This document shows positions 35,627 to 44,488 of a DNA stretch of 64,000 nucleotides, piece after piece (within the stretch, counting starts at the first letter, position 1; each line of letters begins with the position of its first letter). The notes below the pieces were generated by a model, which was given only the letters and a program-made list of their open reading frames with translations, was not told the DNA's origin and did no database searches. The position numbers and the translations under genes were made by a program. The stretch is taken from assembly GCF_019352895.1 (NCBI RefSeq), contig NZ_JAAAFX010000009.1, forward strand, positions 1,229,978-1,293,977. Direction: 5' to 3'. Origin of the DNA: Variovorax boronicumulans. GTDB lineage: Bacteria; Pseudomonadota; Gammaproteobacteria; Burkholderiales; Burkholderiaceae_C.

Positions 35627-36727
35627 TCAGGCGCTTTTCTGAAGCGGTGGCGCGGAGCGCAGCTGAAGCGCCCGGTCGCCCCCCGGCACCATCACCAGCG
35701 GCAGGTCGCCCGCCGGCGTGGCGCCGTCCACGAGCGCCCCGGTCACCTGCATCTGGGCCTGCTGCAGCAGCTCGAAAGGCGACAGCACGGTGGCCCCCAT
35801 GGCACCGGCCTGCTCGAAACGCGCCTCGCACTCGGCGCAATCCAGCACGGCGAAATGCGCCGAGAGCAATGTATCGAGCAGCGCGCGGTGCTCGATGCGC
35901 AGCGCACGGCTGGCAAAGCGTGCGTCCTGCGCGAGTTCGGAACAGCCCAGCGCATCGCAGACCAAGACGAATTGCGCCTGCGTGGTCACGGCCACCAGGA
36001 ACCACCCGTCGCGGGCCTTGAAGGCGCCGTTCGGCGAGCTGAACAGCGCCGGCGACGCCCCTCCCGCGCGCGCGATTTCCAGCAGTCGCGGCCCGAGGAA
36101 GCTGGCCGCGGCTTCCATCAGGCTCACTTCGAGCGGCCCGCCCGCGCCGAAGCGCCAGCGGCGGATCAAGGCGCCCAGGACGGCCTGGTAGGCGTAGAGC
36201 CCGGCCAGCATGTCGACCGCGAAGAAGGGGAAGGTGCGCGGCCCTTCGGACGCGCTTTCGTTGATCTGCATCCAGCCGCAGAAGGCCTGCATCACGCCGT
36301 CGACCGCGGGGCGCTGCGCCAGCGGACCGCTCTGCCCATAGCCCGAAACCAGGCAATGGACCAGTTCGGGCCGCCCTTCGGCCAGCGTCGCATAGGACAG
36401 GCCGAGCCGGTCGATCACGCCGGGGCGGAAGCTGGCGAGCACCACGTCGCTCTTGTTGGCGAGTTGCCGCGCGGCGGCGCGGCCTTCGGCCTGGCGCATG
36501 TCGAGCGTGCGCGAGGTCTTGCCGCGGTTGAGGTACCAGGAGTGCGGACTGTGATCGCCCACGCGCTGGCCCAGCGCGCGCAGCCAGTCGCCTTCGGGCG
36601 GCTCGATCTTGGTCACCTCCGCGCCATTCATCGCCAGGAGCAGGCCGCAATAGGGCCCTGCCACACCTTGCGAAAGATCGAGCACCTTGACGCCGGCCAG
36701 CGGGAGGGACATGGGATTCGAGGACAT
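35627..36727 (-). CDS. CaiB/BaiF family CoA-transferase (class III)
   Basis: A 366-residue protein from ATG 36727; a second in-frame ATG lies at 36712. It opens LPLAGVKVLDLSQGVAGPYCG and has the family's VTKIEPPEGDWLRALG, WYLNRGKTSRTLD and a probable catalytic Asp in PAVDGVMQAF. Class III CoA-transferases swap CoA between carboxylic acids in the cytosol. Only one subunit is encoded. It is preceded, 45 bp upstream, by the box shared with the iclR/thiolase promoter, so it probably belongs to the same regulon although it is transcribed separately. It may recycle CoA between pathway acids such as acetyl, succinyl and aryl acids. Confidence 0.9.
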   Translation of the reverse strand: MSSNPMSLPLAGVKVLDLSQGVAGPYCGLLLAMNGAEVTKIEPPEGDWLRALGQRVGDHSPHSWYLNRGKTSRTLDMRQAEGRAAARQLANKSDVVLASFRPGVIDRLGLSYATLAEGRPELVHCLVSGYGQSGPLAQRPAVDGVMQAFCGWMQINESASEGPRTFPFFAVDMLAGLYAYQAVLGALIRRWRFGAGGPLEVSLMEAAASFLGPRLLEIARAGGASPALFSSPNGAFKARDGWFLVAVTTQAQFVLVCDALGCSELAQDARFASRALRIEHRALLDTLLSAHFAVLDCAECEARFEQAGAMGATVLSPFELLQQAQMQVTGALVDGATPAGDLPLVMVPGGDRALQLRSAPPLQKSA

Positions 36728-36771
36728 GCGGACGATTTTGTGGGCGCCCTGCCCCAGGATGGCGGGCAAAC

Positions 36772-36790
36772 GTCCACATACCGGGAATTC
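36772..36790. promoter_or_regulatory. second copy of the putative IclR operator, upstream of the CoA-transferase
   Basis: The sequence GTCCACATACCGGGAATTC aligns without gaps to the box at 34820-34838. The shared core is TCCACATA, two variable bases, GG, then one variable base and AATTC. It lies 45-63 bp upstream of ATG 36727, where it would overlap a promoter. Confidence 0.55.
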
Positions 36791-36891
36791 GGTGCACGCG
36801 GGCCCCACACCCCACCGGCATCCGGGCCGACCCGCGGCGCGCCCATGCGCCCACGGCCGGCCCGCGGTTGCCGGCGCGCGAACGGACCGGC

Positions 36892-37254
36892 TCAGACCGT
36901 CAAGGCGGTCGCATTCAGACGTTCACGCAGGCGCACCACCGCCGCATCGAGCAGCGCGCTTTCCGGCACCTGGCGGCGCTGGTACTCGGCCATCAGTTCG
37001 GCGGCGACGAAGTCCGCGCAGGTGGCCAGCCGGCACACGGCCATCTCGCCCATGCAGAGTCCCTGGTAGCGGATGTAGACCTTGGGAAAGTTCACGCTCA
37101 AGGCCTCGGCCGCATCGGACACGCAGGCCGACAGGGACGTCAGGCCACGGTCCACATAGCAGGCGGGCGGAACCGGACCGCCGTTGCGGGGTGCGCGGAT
37201 GCTGTAGGTGTAGGAGCGCTCGTGGCGCTGGACGAACTCGAGAACGGGCTGCAT
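36892..37254 (-). CDS. hypothetical protein, cysteine-containing
   Basis: A 120-residue protein from ATG 37254, with AGGAG 8 nt upstream. It has five Cys (PPACYVD, LSACVSD, QGLCMGE, AVCRLATCADF) spread through the middle, a central hydrophobic/charged domain and an amphipathic C-terminal helix. No signal peptide is obvious. I do not recognise a family. It lies alone on the minus strand, with 111 bp to the SOS operon upstream and 164 bp to the CoA-transferase start downstream. Confidence 0.6.
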   Translation of the reverse strand: MQPVLEFVQRHERSYTYSIRAPRNGGPVPPACYVDRGLTSLSACVSDAAEALSVNFPKVYIRYQGLCMGEMAVCRLATCADFVAAELMAEYQRRQVPESALLDAAVVRLRERLNATALTV

Positions 37255-37365
37255 CGTCAACTCTCCTGACGGGCCGACGCTGCAGGGCCGCGTCGGCGGG
37301 GCCTGGAGTCTACCGCCGGCCACGGCCATTGCAACGGCTTTACAAGGCCCGGGCGGGCGCCGACA

Positions 37366-38307
37366 TCAGTCGCGCAGAACTTCTTCGGCATCGCCTTGCG
37401 CGCCGGGCAGGCGGGCCAGCAACTGCTGCGCGTCGTCGTCGAAGCCGCCCATGGGCTGGGCCTTGGCGAGCGCCATCCAGACGCCGAAGGGCATGCGCGG
37501 CAGCACGCGGTGCACGGCAGGCCGGGCCACCACCAGCCGGCCCTGCTCGAGCATCAGCACGCCGCATTCGGCGGGGATCTCCTCGGGCGTGGCGATCGGG
37601 CGGTCGCGCGCGTCGCGGCCCAGCACGTACCAGCACTCGCCGCCCAGGTCGAGGTAGGCGGCGCGCTTGCCGGGCTTGCGCAGGTCGGCCATGAGGTCGG
37701 CGCGGCGCACCTTGATCTCGTGGACGATGGGCTGCGCATAGGCCTCGACGCTGGTGTTGCGGATCGAGAACACATCGGGCCGCGCGATGCACCAGCGCGG
37801 CGCCTCGCCCTCGGTGGCGCCCGGCACGCGGGCGCGCAGGCTCAGGCCGCGCCAGGCGATGCGGCCGTTGCGCGTCATCTCGCGCGCCACCTGCTCGACC
37901 AGTGCCTCGTGCGCCGACAGCGCGGCGCGGTTGACCACCAGGCTGTCGGCGATCAGCGCGATGCCGCGGTCGGTGACGCGCAGGGTCTCGTGGCCCAGCG
38001 CCGAACGCTGGCGCGCCAGCAGGCCGGCTGCGAGCAGGTCGACCTCGATGGCGTCGCAGCAGGGCCAGCCGGCGGAGCGGTAGACCTCGCGCAGGCGCCG
38101 CGCATGCGTGCGGCCCAGCACGATGTCGCCGGGCGGCGGCTCGATCACGGGCGGGGGACGGCCGGGGTCCGTCACGGGTGGCGCGGCCGGCGGCGGGTCG
38201 CCTTCGGGCGGCGGTGGCGGCGGTCCGCCGGGTGGCGGCACATTGAGGGGCGGCACCGGGTCGACGGGCACGTCGGTGCCCTGATGGCGCAGGGTGGTCA
38301 TGGACAT
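37366..38307 (-). CDS. MmcB-like PD-(D/E)XK domain protein with proline-rich N-terminus
   Basis: A 313-residue protein. Residues about 13-60 are strongly Pro-rich. Residues 60-140 look like a winged-helix-type segment. Residues about 170-265 contain a nuclease-like core, RPDVF (D178) followed by VHEIKVRRADLMADLRK (E197-I-K199), which fits D-(x)n-E-x-K. The following AAYLDLGGECWYVLG, EIPAECGVL and VVARPAV match the MmcB DNA-repair family pattern by eye. It is the last gene of the imuA-imuB-dnaE2-thpR operon, overlapping thpR by 10 bp, so SOS induction is expected. MmcB was described as a LexA-regulated mitomycin resistance factor in Caulobacter. The match here is inferred and remote. GTG 38313 is an alternative start. 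Confidence 0.6.
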   Translation of the reverse strand: MSMTTLRHQGTDVPVDPVPPLNVPPPGGPPPPPPEGDPPPAAPPVTDPGRPPPVIEPPPGDIVLGRTHARRLREVYRSAGWPCCDAIEVDLLAAGLLARQRSALGHETLRVTDRGIALIADSLVVNRAALSAHEALVEQVAREMTRNGRIAWRGLSLRARVPGATEGEAPRWCIARPDVFSIRNTSVEAYAQPIVHEIKVRRADLMADLRKPGKRAAYLDLGGECWYVLGRDARDRPIATPEEIPAECGVLMLEQGRLVVARPAVHRVLPRMPFGVWMALAKAQPMGGFDDDAQQLLARLPGAQGDAEEVLRD

Positions 38308-38933
38308 GGGCACAGGTTAGTACCGGACGCCGACCCTGTCGACCCTGGGGCCGCGCCGTAGCGGCGCAACACTTCGTAGCGGGCGGTCGGCACGAAGCGG
38401 GACCAGACCAGGGCGAAGTCGTTGACGGGCCAGTCGACGGAGGGCATCTCGGCAGGCGGCACCGCATGCTTCACGTTGCGCGCGATGGTGACGTGCGGCG
38501 TCCATTTCGTGCCTGCCTGCAAGCCCACGCGGCGCAGGGGCCGCAACAGGCGGTCGTGCAGGTCCCGCAGTCGCTCGTTCTCTTCGGGCCGCACGACGGC
38601 AACGCCCCAAAGCTCCGGCGTTCGCAGGCTCAGGTGCGTCTTTTCCATCCGGACTTCGGCCAATGCCTCCTGCAAATCGAGGGCCCGCGACCGTTCGACC
38701 TCAGCAAAGAAGTGCATCGTCAGATGCAGGCGGTCCGCCTTCGTGAAAAGTGCTGCGCTCGGCATGAACCATGCCTGGCGCTGCCGTTCGATGGCGCCTT
38801 GCGTTGCCTCGTCGGGCAGCAAGCCGAGGAACAGGCGTTGGGTCTGCGCGCCGGAAAACAACTCGCGAGACGGCAGATGCAGAGTTGGAAACAGCTCGCC
38901 CTGATTGGGCGAAACGTAGCGTGTTCTTGGCAT
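38298..38933 (-). CDS. thpR: RNA 2',3'-cyclic phosphodiesterase (ThpR/LigT family)
   Basis: A 211-residue member of the 2H phosphoesterase family. The two catalytic HxT motifs are HLTMHF (about 71-76) and HVTIARN (about 144-150). The spacing and the surrounding RLFLGLLPDEAT are typical of ThpR. It opens 2',3'-cyclic phosphates on RNA in the cytosol; the older name was RNA 2',5'-ligase. The gene starts 40 bp after dnaE2 and overlaps the MmcB-like gene by 10 bp, so it is probably read in the SOS operon. The N-terminal extension of about 25 residues (MPRTRYVSPNQGELFPTLHL) is not part of the core domain. Confidence 0.85.
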   Translation of the reverse strand: MPRTRYVSPNQGELFPTLHLPSRELFSGAQTQRLFLGLLPDEATQGAIERQRQAWFMPSAALFTKADRLHLTMHFFAEVERSRALDLQEALAEVRMEKTHLSLRTPELWGVAVVRPEENERLRDLHDRLLRPLRRVGLQAGTKWTPHVTIARNVKHAVPPAEMPSVDWPVNDFALVWSRFVPTARYEVLRRYGAAPGSTGSASGTNLCPCP

Positions 38934-38973
38934 GACGGATCTCCTGGTGGGTGAATGAAGGTTGGGGTAAGGT

Positions 38974-41900
38974 TCAATGAAAATCCCGGCTGCGCCGGCC
39001 TTCGGCCAGCCGCCCCAGCCAGGGCGTGAGGTCCTTGAAGCGCTGCGCCAGCAGGTGTCGCACCTGGCCGCCGCTGGACGTGTCGCGCTGCCACACGCCC
39101 TGCACCGCGAGCAGCTTGGACTTGAGCAGCGGCTCGCGCTGTTCCTCCACCAGGTCGTTCCAGACGATCACGTTGACGATGCCGGTCTCGTCCTCGAGCG
39201 ACACGAAGATCGTGCCCTTGGCGGTCTGCGGGCGCTGGCGCATGGTGACGATGCCGCAGGCGCGCACCACGCGGCCGTGCGGCACCGCGTTCAGTTCCTG
39301 CGCGCTCAGCAGCTTGAAGCGCGCCATGCGCGGGCGCAGCAGCGCCAGCGGATGGCGGCGCAGCGTGAGGTCGAGCGCGGCATAGTCGCCGACGATCTCC
39401 TCGCCCTCCGAGGCCTCGGGCAGCTGCAGCGGCGTCTCGTGGATCGGCACGCCCTTGAGCAGCGCCGGCGCGCGGTTGGCACCGCCACGCGTGGCCGTGG
39501 CATCCCAGACCTGCTGGCGGCGGTGGCCCGACAGGCCCATCAGCGCGTCGGCCGCCGCGAGCGCGGCCATGTCGCGGGTGTCGAGGTCGGCGCGCAGGGC
39601 CAGGTCCTCGGTGCTGGTGAAGGGGGCGAAGGCGCGAGCGGCGAGCAGTCGTTCGGCGCCGGCCTTGCTCAGCGCAGCGATGCGCTCCAGCCCCAGGCGC
39701 ACGGCCGGTTGGCCGGGCCGCCCGAGGTGCGCGGCGTAATGCGGATCGGTGCCGGGCGGCATGCGCGGCGCATCGGGCGCGCGGGCCTCGAGCGTGCTGT
39801 CGCGCTCGCTCACCGTGACGTCGACCGGCCGCACCTCCACCCCATGGCGCCTCGCGTCCTGCACCAATTGCGAGGCCGAGTAGAAACCCATGGGCTGCGC
39901 GTCGAGCATGGCCGCGAGGAAGCAGGCCGGCTCGTGGTGCTTGAGCCAGCTGCTCACGATCACCAGCAGCGCGAAGCTGGCCGCATGGCTCTCGGGAAAG
40001 CCGTAGTCGCCGAAGCCCTTGACCTGCTCGAAGATGGCTTCGGCGAAGGGTCGGTCGTAGCCGTTGTGGACCATGCCCTCGATCAGCTTGTCCTGGTATT
40101 TCTCGATGTGGCCGGTGTGCTTCCACGCGGCCATCGCGCGGCGCAGGCCATCGGCTTCGTCGGAGGTGAAGCGGGCCGCGATCATCGCGATCTCCATCAC
40201 CTGCTCCTGGAAGATCGGCACGCCCAGCGTGCGGCCCAGTGCTTTCTTCAGCGCGGGATAGCGGTATTCGATGGTCTCGCCGCGCCGCAGCTTCTCGCGG
40301 TTCTTCAGGTACGGATGCACCATGCCGCCCTGGATCGGCCCGGGCCGCACGATGGCCACCTCGACCACCAGGTCGTAGTACGCGCGCGGCTGCAGGCGCG
40401 GCAGCATCGACATCTGGGCACGGCTCTCGATCTGGAACACGCCGATGGTGTCGGCCGCGCAGATCATGTCGTAGACCTTCGGATCGTCGTTGGGGATCTG
40501 GTGCATCTGCACCGCCGTGCCGCGCCAGCGGTTCATGAAATCGAGCCCGCGGCGGATCGCGCTCAGCATGCCCAGCGCCAGCACGTCGACCTTGAGCATG
40601 CCCATGGCCTCGAGGTCGTCCTTCTCCCACTGGATCACGGAGCGCTCGGCCATCGAGGCCTTCTCGACCGGCACCAGCCGCGTGAGCTTGGTCTGCGTGA
40701 GCACGAAGCCGCCCACGTGCTGGCTCAGGTGGCGCGGGAAGCCCTTGAGTTCATGCGTGAGCTCCAGCCACAGGTCGAGCTTGCGCGGGTGCTCACGCAC
40801 GCCGGCGCGCGCCATCGCTTCCTCGAGGTGCTGGGTCAGCACGCTGGTGTCGAACCAGTAGTGGTCCTTGGCGAACTCGTCGATCAGGCGTTCGTCGACG
40901 CCCATGGCCTTGCCCACGTCGCGCAGCGCACTGCGCGAGCGGTAGCAGATGACCACGGCCGCGATGGCGGCGCGGTCGCGGCCGTATTTCTCGTAGATGT
41001 ACTGGATGACCTCTTCGCGCCGCTGGTGCTCGAAGTCGACGTCGATGTCGGGCGGCTCGTTGCGCTCGCGGCTCAGGAAGCGCTCGAACAGCAGGTGGCC
41101 CGTGTCCGGGTCGATGGCCGTGATGCCAAGGCAGTAGCAGACCGCCGAGTTGGCCGAGGAGCCGCGGCCCTGGCAGAGGATTTTTTCGTCGCGCGCAAAA
41201 CGCACGATGTCTTCCACGGTCAGGAAGAACATCTCGTACTGCTTCTCGATGATCAGGTCGAGTTCATGCTGGACCTGCACGCGCACCTTGTCCGGCACAC
41301 CGCGCGGATAACGGGTGCGCGCGCCCTCCCAGGTCTTGCGCACCAGCGTCTGCGCCGGCGTCTCGCCGTTGCCCAGCAGTTCCAGCGGGTACTGGTAGTG
41401 GGCCTTGATGGCGTCGGGGTCGAAGCGGCAGCGCTCCATCACGACCAGCGTGTTCGCCAGCAGTTCGGCCGGGTAGAGGTTCGCCAGCCGGATGCGCGGA
41501 CGCAGGTGCCGCTCGGCATTGCTCTGCAGCGCGAAGCCGCATTCGGCCACCGGCCGGCCCTCGCGGATCGCGGTGATCACGTCCTGCAGCGGCTTGCGTG
41601 CGCGCTTGTGCATGTGCACATCGCCGGCCGCGACCAAGGGCACGCCGGTGGCCTCGCCCACTTCTTCGAGCGTCGCGAGCCAGAGATCGTCGTCGAGTTC
41701 GTTGAGCAGCTCGACCGCGATCCACAGGTGCTCGCCGTAGAACGCCCTGGCAGCGGCCACGTCGGCACACATCGACGCGATGTCCATCGCGCCGCCCGGG
41801 GCGCGGTGTGGCACCCACAGGATCTCGCAGTGCTGCAGCGTGCCGGCCGTGCCGTCCTCCCAGCACACCTGGTACTCGCCCTTGGGCGCTTCGGCGGTGC

Positions 41901-42339
41901 GCGCGGCCGTGATGAATTCGCAGAGGTGGCCCCAGCCTTCGAGGTCGTGCGCGATCGCCACCAGCCTGAAGCGCTCGAAGCGGAACTCGCTGCCGAACAG
42001 CAGCCGGAAGTCGGGGTTGCGCGGGATCGGCGGCTCTTCCGGATGGTTTTTCTCCCACTCGTCCAGCACGGCGGGGAGCTCGCGCAACGCGACGTGCGCG
42101 CGCACGATGCCCGCGACCGAACATTCGTCGGTGATGGCCAGCGCCTGGTAGCCCCGGTGGTAGGCCTGGGCCACGAGCTCGTCGGGCCGCGAGGCGCCGC
42201 GCTGGAAGCTGAAATTCGTCAGGCAGTGCAGTTCGGCGTAGCCCGGCAGGCCCTGCACCGCCACCGGGGGATTCGACGGCCGGGCATGCAGCCGCCTGGG
42301 CTGGCGCGCCTGCAGCTGCTTGTCGGTGAGTTCAGGCAT
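38974..42339 (-). CDS. dnaE2: error-prone DNA polymerase DnaE2 (ImuC)
   Basis: A 1121-residue C-family polymerase. The start at ATG 42339 overlaps imuB by 8 bp. The PHP domain comes first (YAELHCLTNFSFQRGAS, ITDECSVAGIVRAH), followed by the catalytic palm including PPDIDVDFEHQRREEVIQY with the acidic metal ligands. A C-terminal OB domain has IVTMRQRPQTAKG and FVSLEDETGIVNVIVW. DnaE2 extends past lesions together with ImuA and ImuB in the SOS response and makes mutations. The length and lack of a strong clamp motif fit DnaE2 rather than DnaE1. The SOS promoter lies upstream of imuA. Confidence 0.95.
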   Translation of the reverse strand: MPELTDKQLQARQPRRLHARPSNPPVAVQGLPGYAELHCLTNFSFQRGASRPDELVAQAYHRGYQALAITDECSVAGIVRAHVALRELPAVLDEWEKNHPEEPPIPRNPDFRLLFGSEFRFERFRLVAIAHDLEGWGHLCEFITAARTAEAPKGEYQVCWEDGTAGTLQHCEILWVPHRAPGGAMDIASMCADVAAARAFYGEHLWIAVELLNELDDDLWLATLEEVGEATGVPLVAAGDVHMHKRARKPLQDVITAIREGRPVAECGFALQSNAERHLRPRIRLANLYPAELLANTLVVMERCRFDPDAIKAHYQYPLELLGNGETPAQTLVRKTWEGARTRYPRGVPDKVRVQVQHELDLIIEKQYEMFFLTVEDIVRFARDEKILCQGRGSSANSAVCYCLGITAIDPDTGHLLFERFLSRERNEPPDIDVDFEHQRREEVIQYIYEKYGRDRAAIAAVVICYRSRSALRDVGKAMGVDERLIDEFAKDHYWFDTSVLTQHLEEAMARAGVREHPRKLDLWLELTHELKGFPRHLSQHVGGFVLTQTKLTRLVPVEKASMAERSVIQWEKDDLEAMGMLKVDVLALGMLSAIRRGLDFMNRWRGTAVQMHQIPNDDPKVYDMICAADTIGVFQIESRAQMSMLPRLQPRAYYDLVVEVAIVRPGPIQGGMVHPYLKNREKLRRGETIEYRYPALKKALGRTLGVPIFQEQVMEIAMIAARFTSDEADGLRRAMAAWKHTGHIEKYQDKLIEGMVHNGYDRPFAEAIFEQVKGFGDYGFPESHAASFALLVIVSSWLKHHEPACFLAAMLDAQPMGFYSASQLVQDARRHGVEVRPVDVTVSERDSTLEARAPDAPRMPPGTDPHYAAHLGRPGQPAVRLGLERIAALSKAGAERLLAARAFAPFTSTEDLALRADLDTRDMAALAAADALMGLSGHRRQQVWDATATRGGANRAPALLKGVPIHETPLQLPEASEGEEIVGDYAALDLTLRRHPLALLRPRMARFKLLSAQELNAVPHGRVVRACGIVTMRQRPQTAKGTIFVSLEDETGIVNVIVWNDLVEEQREPLLKSKLLAVQGVWQRDTSSGGQVRHLLAQRFKDLTPWLGRLAEGRRSRDFH

Positions 42340-43696
42340 AGATCCCCTGCAGGAACCAGCGCACCGCCTCGGAGGCGGCAAAACAACCCGAGGGGCGCTC
42401 GCGGAACACCCACAGCAGGCCGGCCTCGGGGCTCTCGGCCACGTAGTAGTCGCGCAGCGCCAGGTGGCCGCCTTCGTCCTGTGCCCCATCGCCCCACCAG
42501 CCGGCCTCGATGCGCTGCGGGCCCACCAGCGACTGCAGCCGGCCCTGGTACCAGGGATGGCCGTCGTGCACCTCGAGCGGCAGCGGCTCGCGCAGCAGCC
42601 AGGGCGGCAGCAGGCTGTCGGGCTGCTGCACGACGGCCTTGGCCTGCTTTGCGGGCGGCGGCACCTTGCGCAGGGCCGGGCGCCAGTCCTGCATGGCTTC
42701 GGGCCGGTGGTCGGCCCGCGGCACCGGCACCTGCACCGCCCGCGGACCGAGCCGGGCGCTGAGCCGCTCGACCATCTCGTGCAGCCTGTCGCCCTTGCGG
42801 TTGTCCTCGGGCAGGAAGCTGGTGCTGGCGCCGGCCCAGGGCTGGGTGTCGAGCGAGCGCAGGCGCAGCCAGCTCGCGGGCGCGGCCAGTTGGGTGAGCG
42901 CCAGCCGTTCGCTCATCAGGCGGCGCAGATGCGCCAGGTCCTGGGTGGGCTCGGCGGTGCGCACGGTGATGGACTGGTACGGCGGCAGGTCGACGCCGTC
43001 GTAGCGCTTGAGGTCCAGCGTCCATTCGAGTTCGAGCGCCAGGGCGCCGCGCTGGCGCGCACGCAACCAGACCTGCAAGGCGGCCAGCAGCCGGTTGGCC
43101 GACCACATGAGTTCATTGGCGTTCTCGGCCAGCGCGGGCAGCTCCAGTTTCTGCTCGAACACGTCGGGCAGCGTGAGCCAGGTGTGGCGTTCGGGATGCT
43201 GGCCCCAGGCCATGTCCAGCGCCTCGCGCAGTGCCGCGCCGAAGCGCCGCGACAGCCCGCCGCGCGGCAGTGCCGCCACGTCGCCCCAGGTGCGGCAACC
43301 CAGGCGCGCCAGCACGTCGAGATGGGGGCGTGCGAGCGTGAGCGTGTGCAGCGGCAAGGCGGCCGGAATGTCGGCCGGCGGCCGTTGGCCCAGCGCGAAC
43401 AGCCGCAGCCGGGCCAGCGCGACCAGCGCGGTGGCGCCCTGCACCTTCTGCAGGCGGCTGTCGGGCACGGGGTTCCAGCTGCTCATCAAACGCATGAGCT
43501 GCTGCTGCCCGCCCCAGAGCCGCTCGCAGGCCGAGACCTCGAGCATCAGCGCCTCGTCGAGCCAGGCCACGCGCGGCGTGAACTGCAGCGCCCACCATCC
43601 CAGGGTTTCGAGGGTCATCGGCAAGGCGGCCGGCACCGGGCCGGTGGCCGCCGCCTCGGGCGCCTCAGCCCACCAGCGCAAGGCGATCCACTGCAT
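42332..43696 (-). CDS. imuB: ImuB, catalytically inactive Y-family polymerase-like protein
   Basis: A 454-residue protein with the little-finger and palm-like layout of ImuB. The N-terminus (MQWIALRWWAEAPEAA) lacks the acidic active-site residues found in the equivalent strand of working Y-family polymerases, as expected for ImuB. Conserved patches are EVSACERLWGGQQQLM, RLGCRTWGDVAALPRGGLSRRFG (helix-hairpin-helix-like) and a C-terminal LLWVFRERPSGCFAASEAVRW. ImuB is the hub that links ImuA, DnaE2 and the sliding clamp in translesion synthesis. It overlaps imuA by 32 bp and dnaE2 by 8 bp. Confidence 0.93.
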   Translation of the reverse strand: MQWIALRWWAEAPEAAATGPVPAALPMTLETLGWWALQFTPRVAWLDEALMLEVSACERLWGGQQQLMRLMSSWNPVPDSRLQKVQGATALVALARLRLFALGQRPPADIPAALPLHTLTLARPHLDVLARLGCRTWGDVAALPRGGLSRRFGAALREALDMAWGQHPERHTWLTLPDVFEQKLELPALAENANELMWSANRLLAALQVWLRARQRGALALELEWTLDLKRYDGVDLPPYQSITVRTAEPTQDLAHLRRLMSERLALTQLAAPASWLRLRSLDTQPWAGASTSFLPEDNRKGDRLHEMVERLSARLGPRAVQVPVPRADHRPEAMQDWRPALRKVPPPAKQAKAVVQQPDSLLPPWLLREPLPLEVHDGHPWYQGRLQSLVGPQRIEAGWWGDGAQDEGGHLALRDYYVAESPEAGLLWVFRERPSGCFAASEAVRWFLQGIYA

Positions 43697-44471
43697 GGGA
43701 GCCCTCCTCTCTGCGGCGGCGCAGGTCGAGGCGGACCACGGTCGCGCCCTTGGCTGCGGGGATGTCCACCTCCACCTTCGCCCTGTCCGCCCCCTGGCGG
43801 CGCCGCAGGCTGGCGGCCAGCAGCGCCGCCAGGCGCGCGTTGCGGGCCGGCAGGCTCAAGGGCTGCGCGAGCGGCGGGCCGCGACGCTTGAGCAGGTGCA
43901 CCTCCATGCGCCCGTCTTCGGCCGACCCCAGCTGCAGCCGCAGCCGCGCCGGCGAGGCCGACTGCGCCACGGCCTCGGGCCGCATCACGAACAGCAGGCC
44001 TTCGTGCTGGGCGGCCGCGAGCTGCAGCCGCCGCAGTTCGCTGGCCCGCGCCTGCGGCAGCCAGGCCAGCACGGCGGCCACGTCGGCACAGCGCAAGGCC
44101 TGCTCGCAGGCCCAGGTGCACTCGGCCGAGCTCTGGCCCCGGACCCACATCAGCGCCGCGCTGGGCAGGCCGCCCGCGGCCAGCGCCGGCCCGAAGGGCT
44201 CGTAAGGTGCGCCGATCAGCATCACCGGACCGCCGCGCTCGGCCACCGCGCGCGCCAGCGCGGGCAGCAGCAGCGCCCACACATGCGCCTCGGGCCGGGC
44301 CTGCAACAGCTCGGTCATCGCGCCCACCGGCCAGCCGCCCCCGGGCAGCTCGGCATCGAGCACGGCATGGCCGGTGCCCAGCACCGGCAGGTCGGCCACG
44401 CCCAGCTCGTCGCCGCGCCAGACGTTGTGGCGGGCAGAGACAAAGGACGAGGAGATGGAAGGCAGGCCCAT
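43665..44471 (-). CDS. imuA: ImuA, SOS translesion synthesis RecA-like protein
   Basis: A 268-residue protein of the ImuA (SulA-RecA-like) group. The conserved start region is VWRGDELG then GHAVLDAELPGGGWPVGAMTE, typical of ImuA and resembling the RecA Walker-A area but without a full GKT motif. Later segments include MWVRGQSSAECTWACEQAL and LRLQLGSAEDGRMEV. It works with ImuB and DnaE2 in SOS mutagenesis. It is the first gene of the operon; a LexA box lies 18-33 bp before the ATG. The 32-bp overlap with imuB suggests tight co-translation. Confidence 0.9.
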   Translation of the reverse strand: MGLPSISSSFVSARHNVWRGDELGVADLPVLGTGHAVLDAELPGGGWPVGAMTELLQARPEAHVWALLLPALARAVAERGGPVMLIGAPYEPFGPALAAGGLPSAALMWVRGQSSAECTWACEQALRCADVAAVLAWLPQARASELRRLQLAAAQHEGLLFVMRPEAVAQSASPARLRLQLGSAEDGRMEVHLLKRRGPPLAQPLSLPARNARLAALLAASLRRRQGADRAKVEVDIPAAKGATVVRLDLRRRREEGSHAVDRLALVG

Positions 44472-44488
44472 GGTGGATCGACAGTTAA

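Noticed and set aside
38977..42762. A 1261-codon plus-strand frame opposite dnaE2 and imuB
   Set aside because: Composition is that of an antisense frame and it contradicts well-conserved dnaE2 and imuB on the minus strand.
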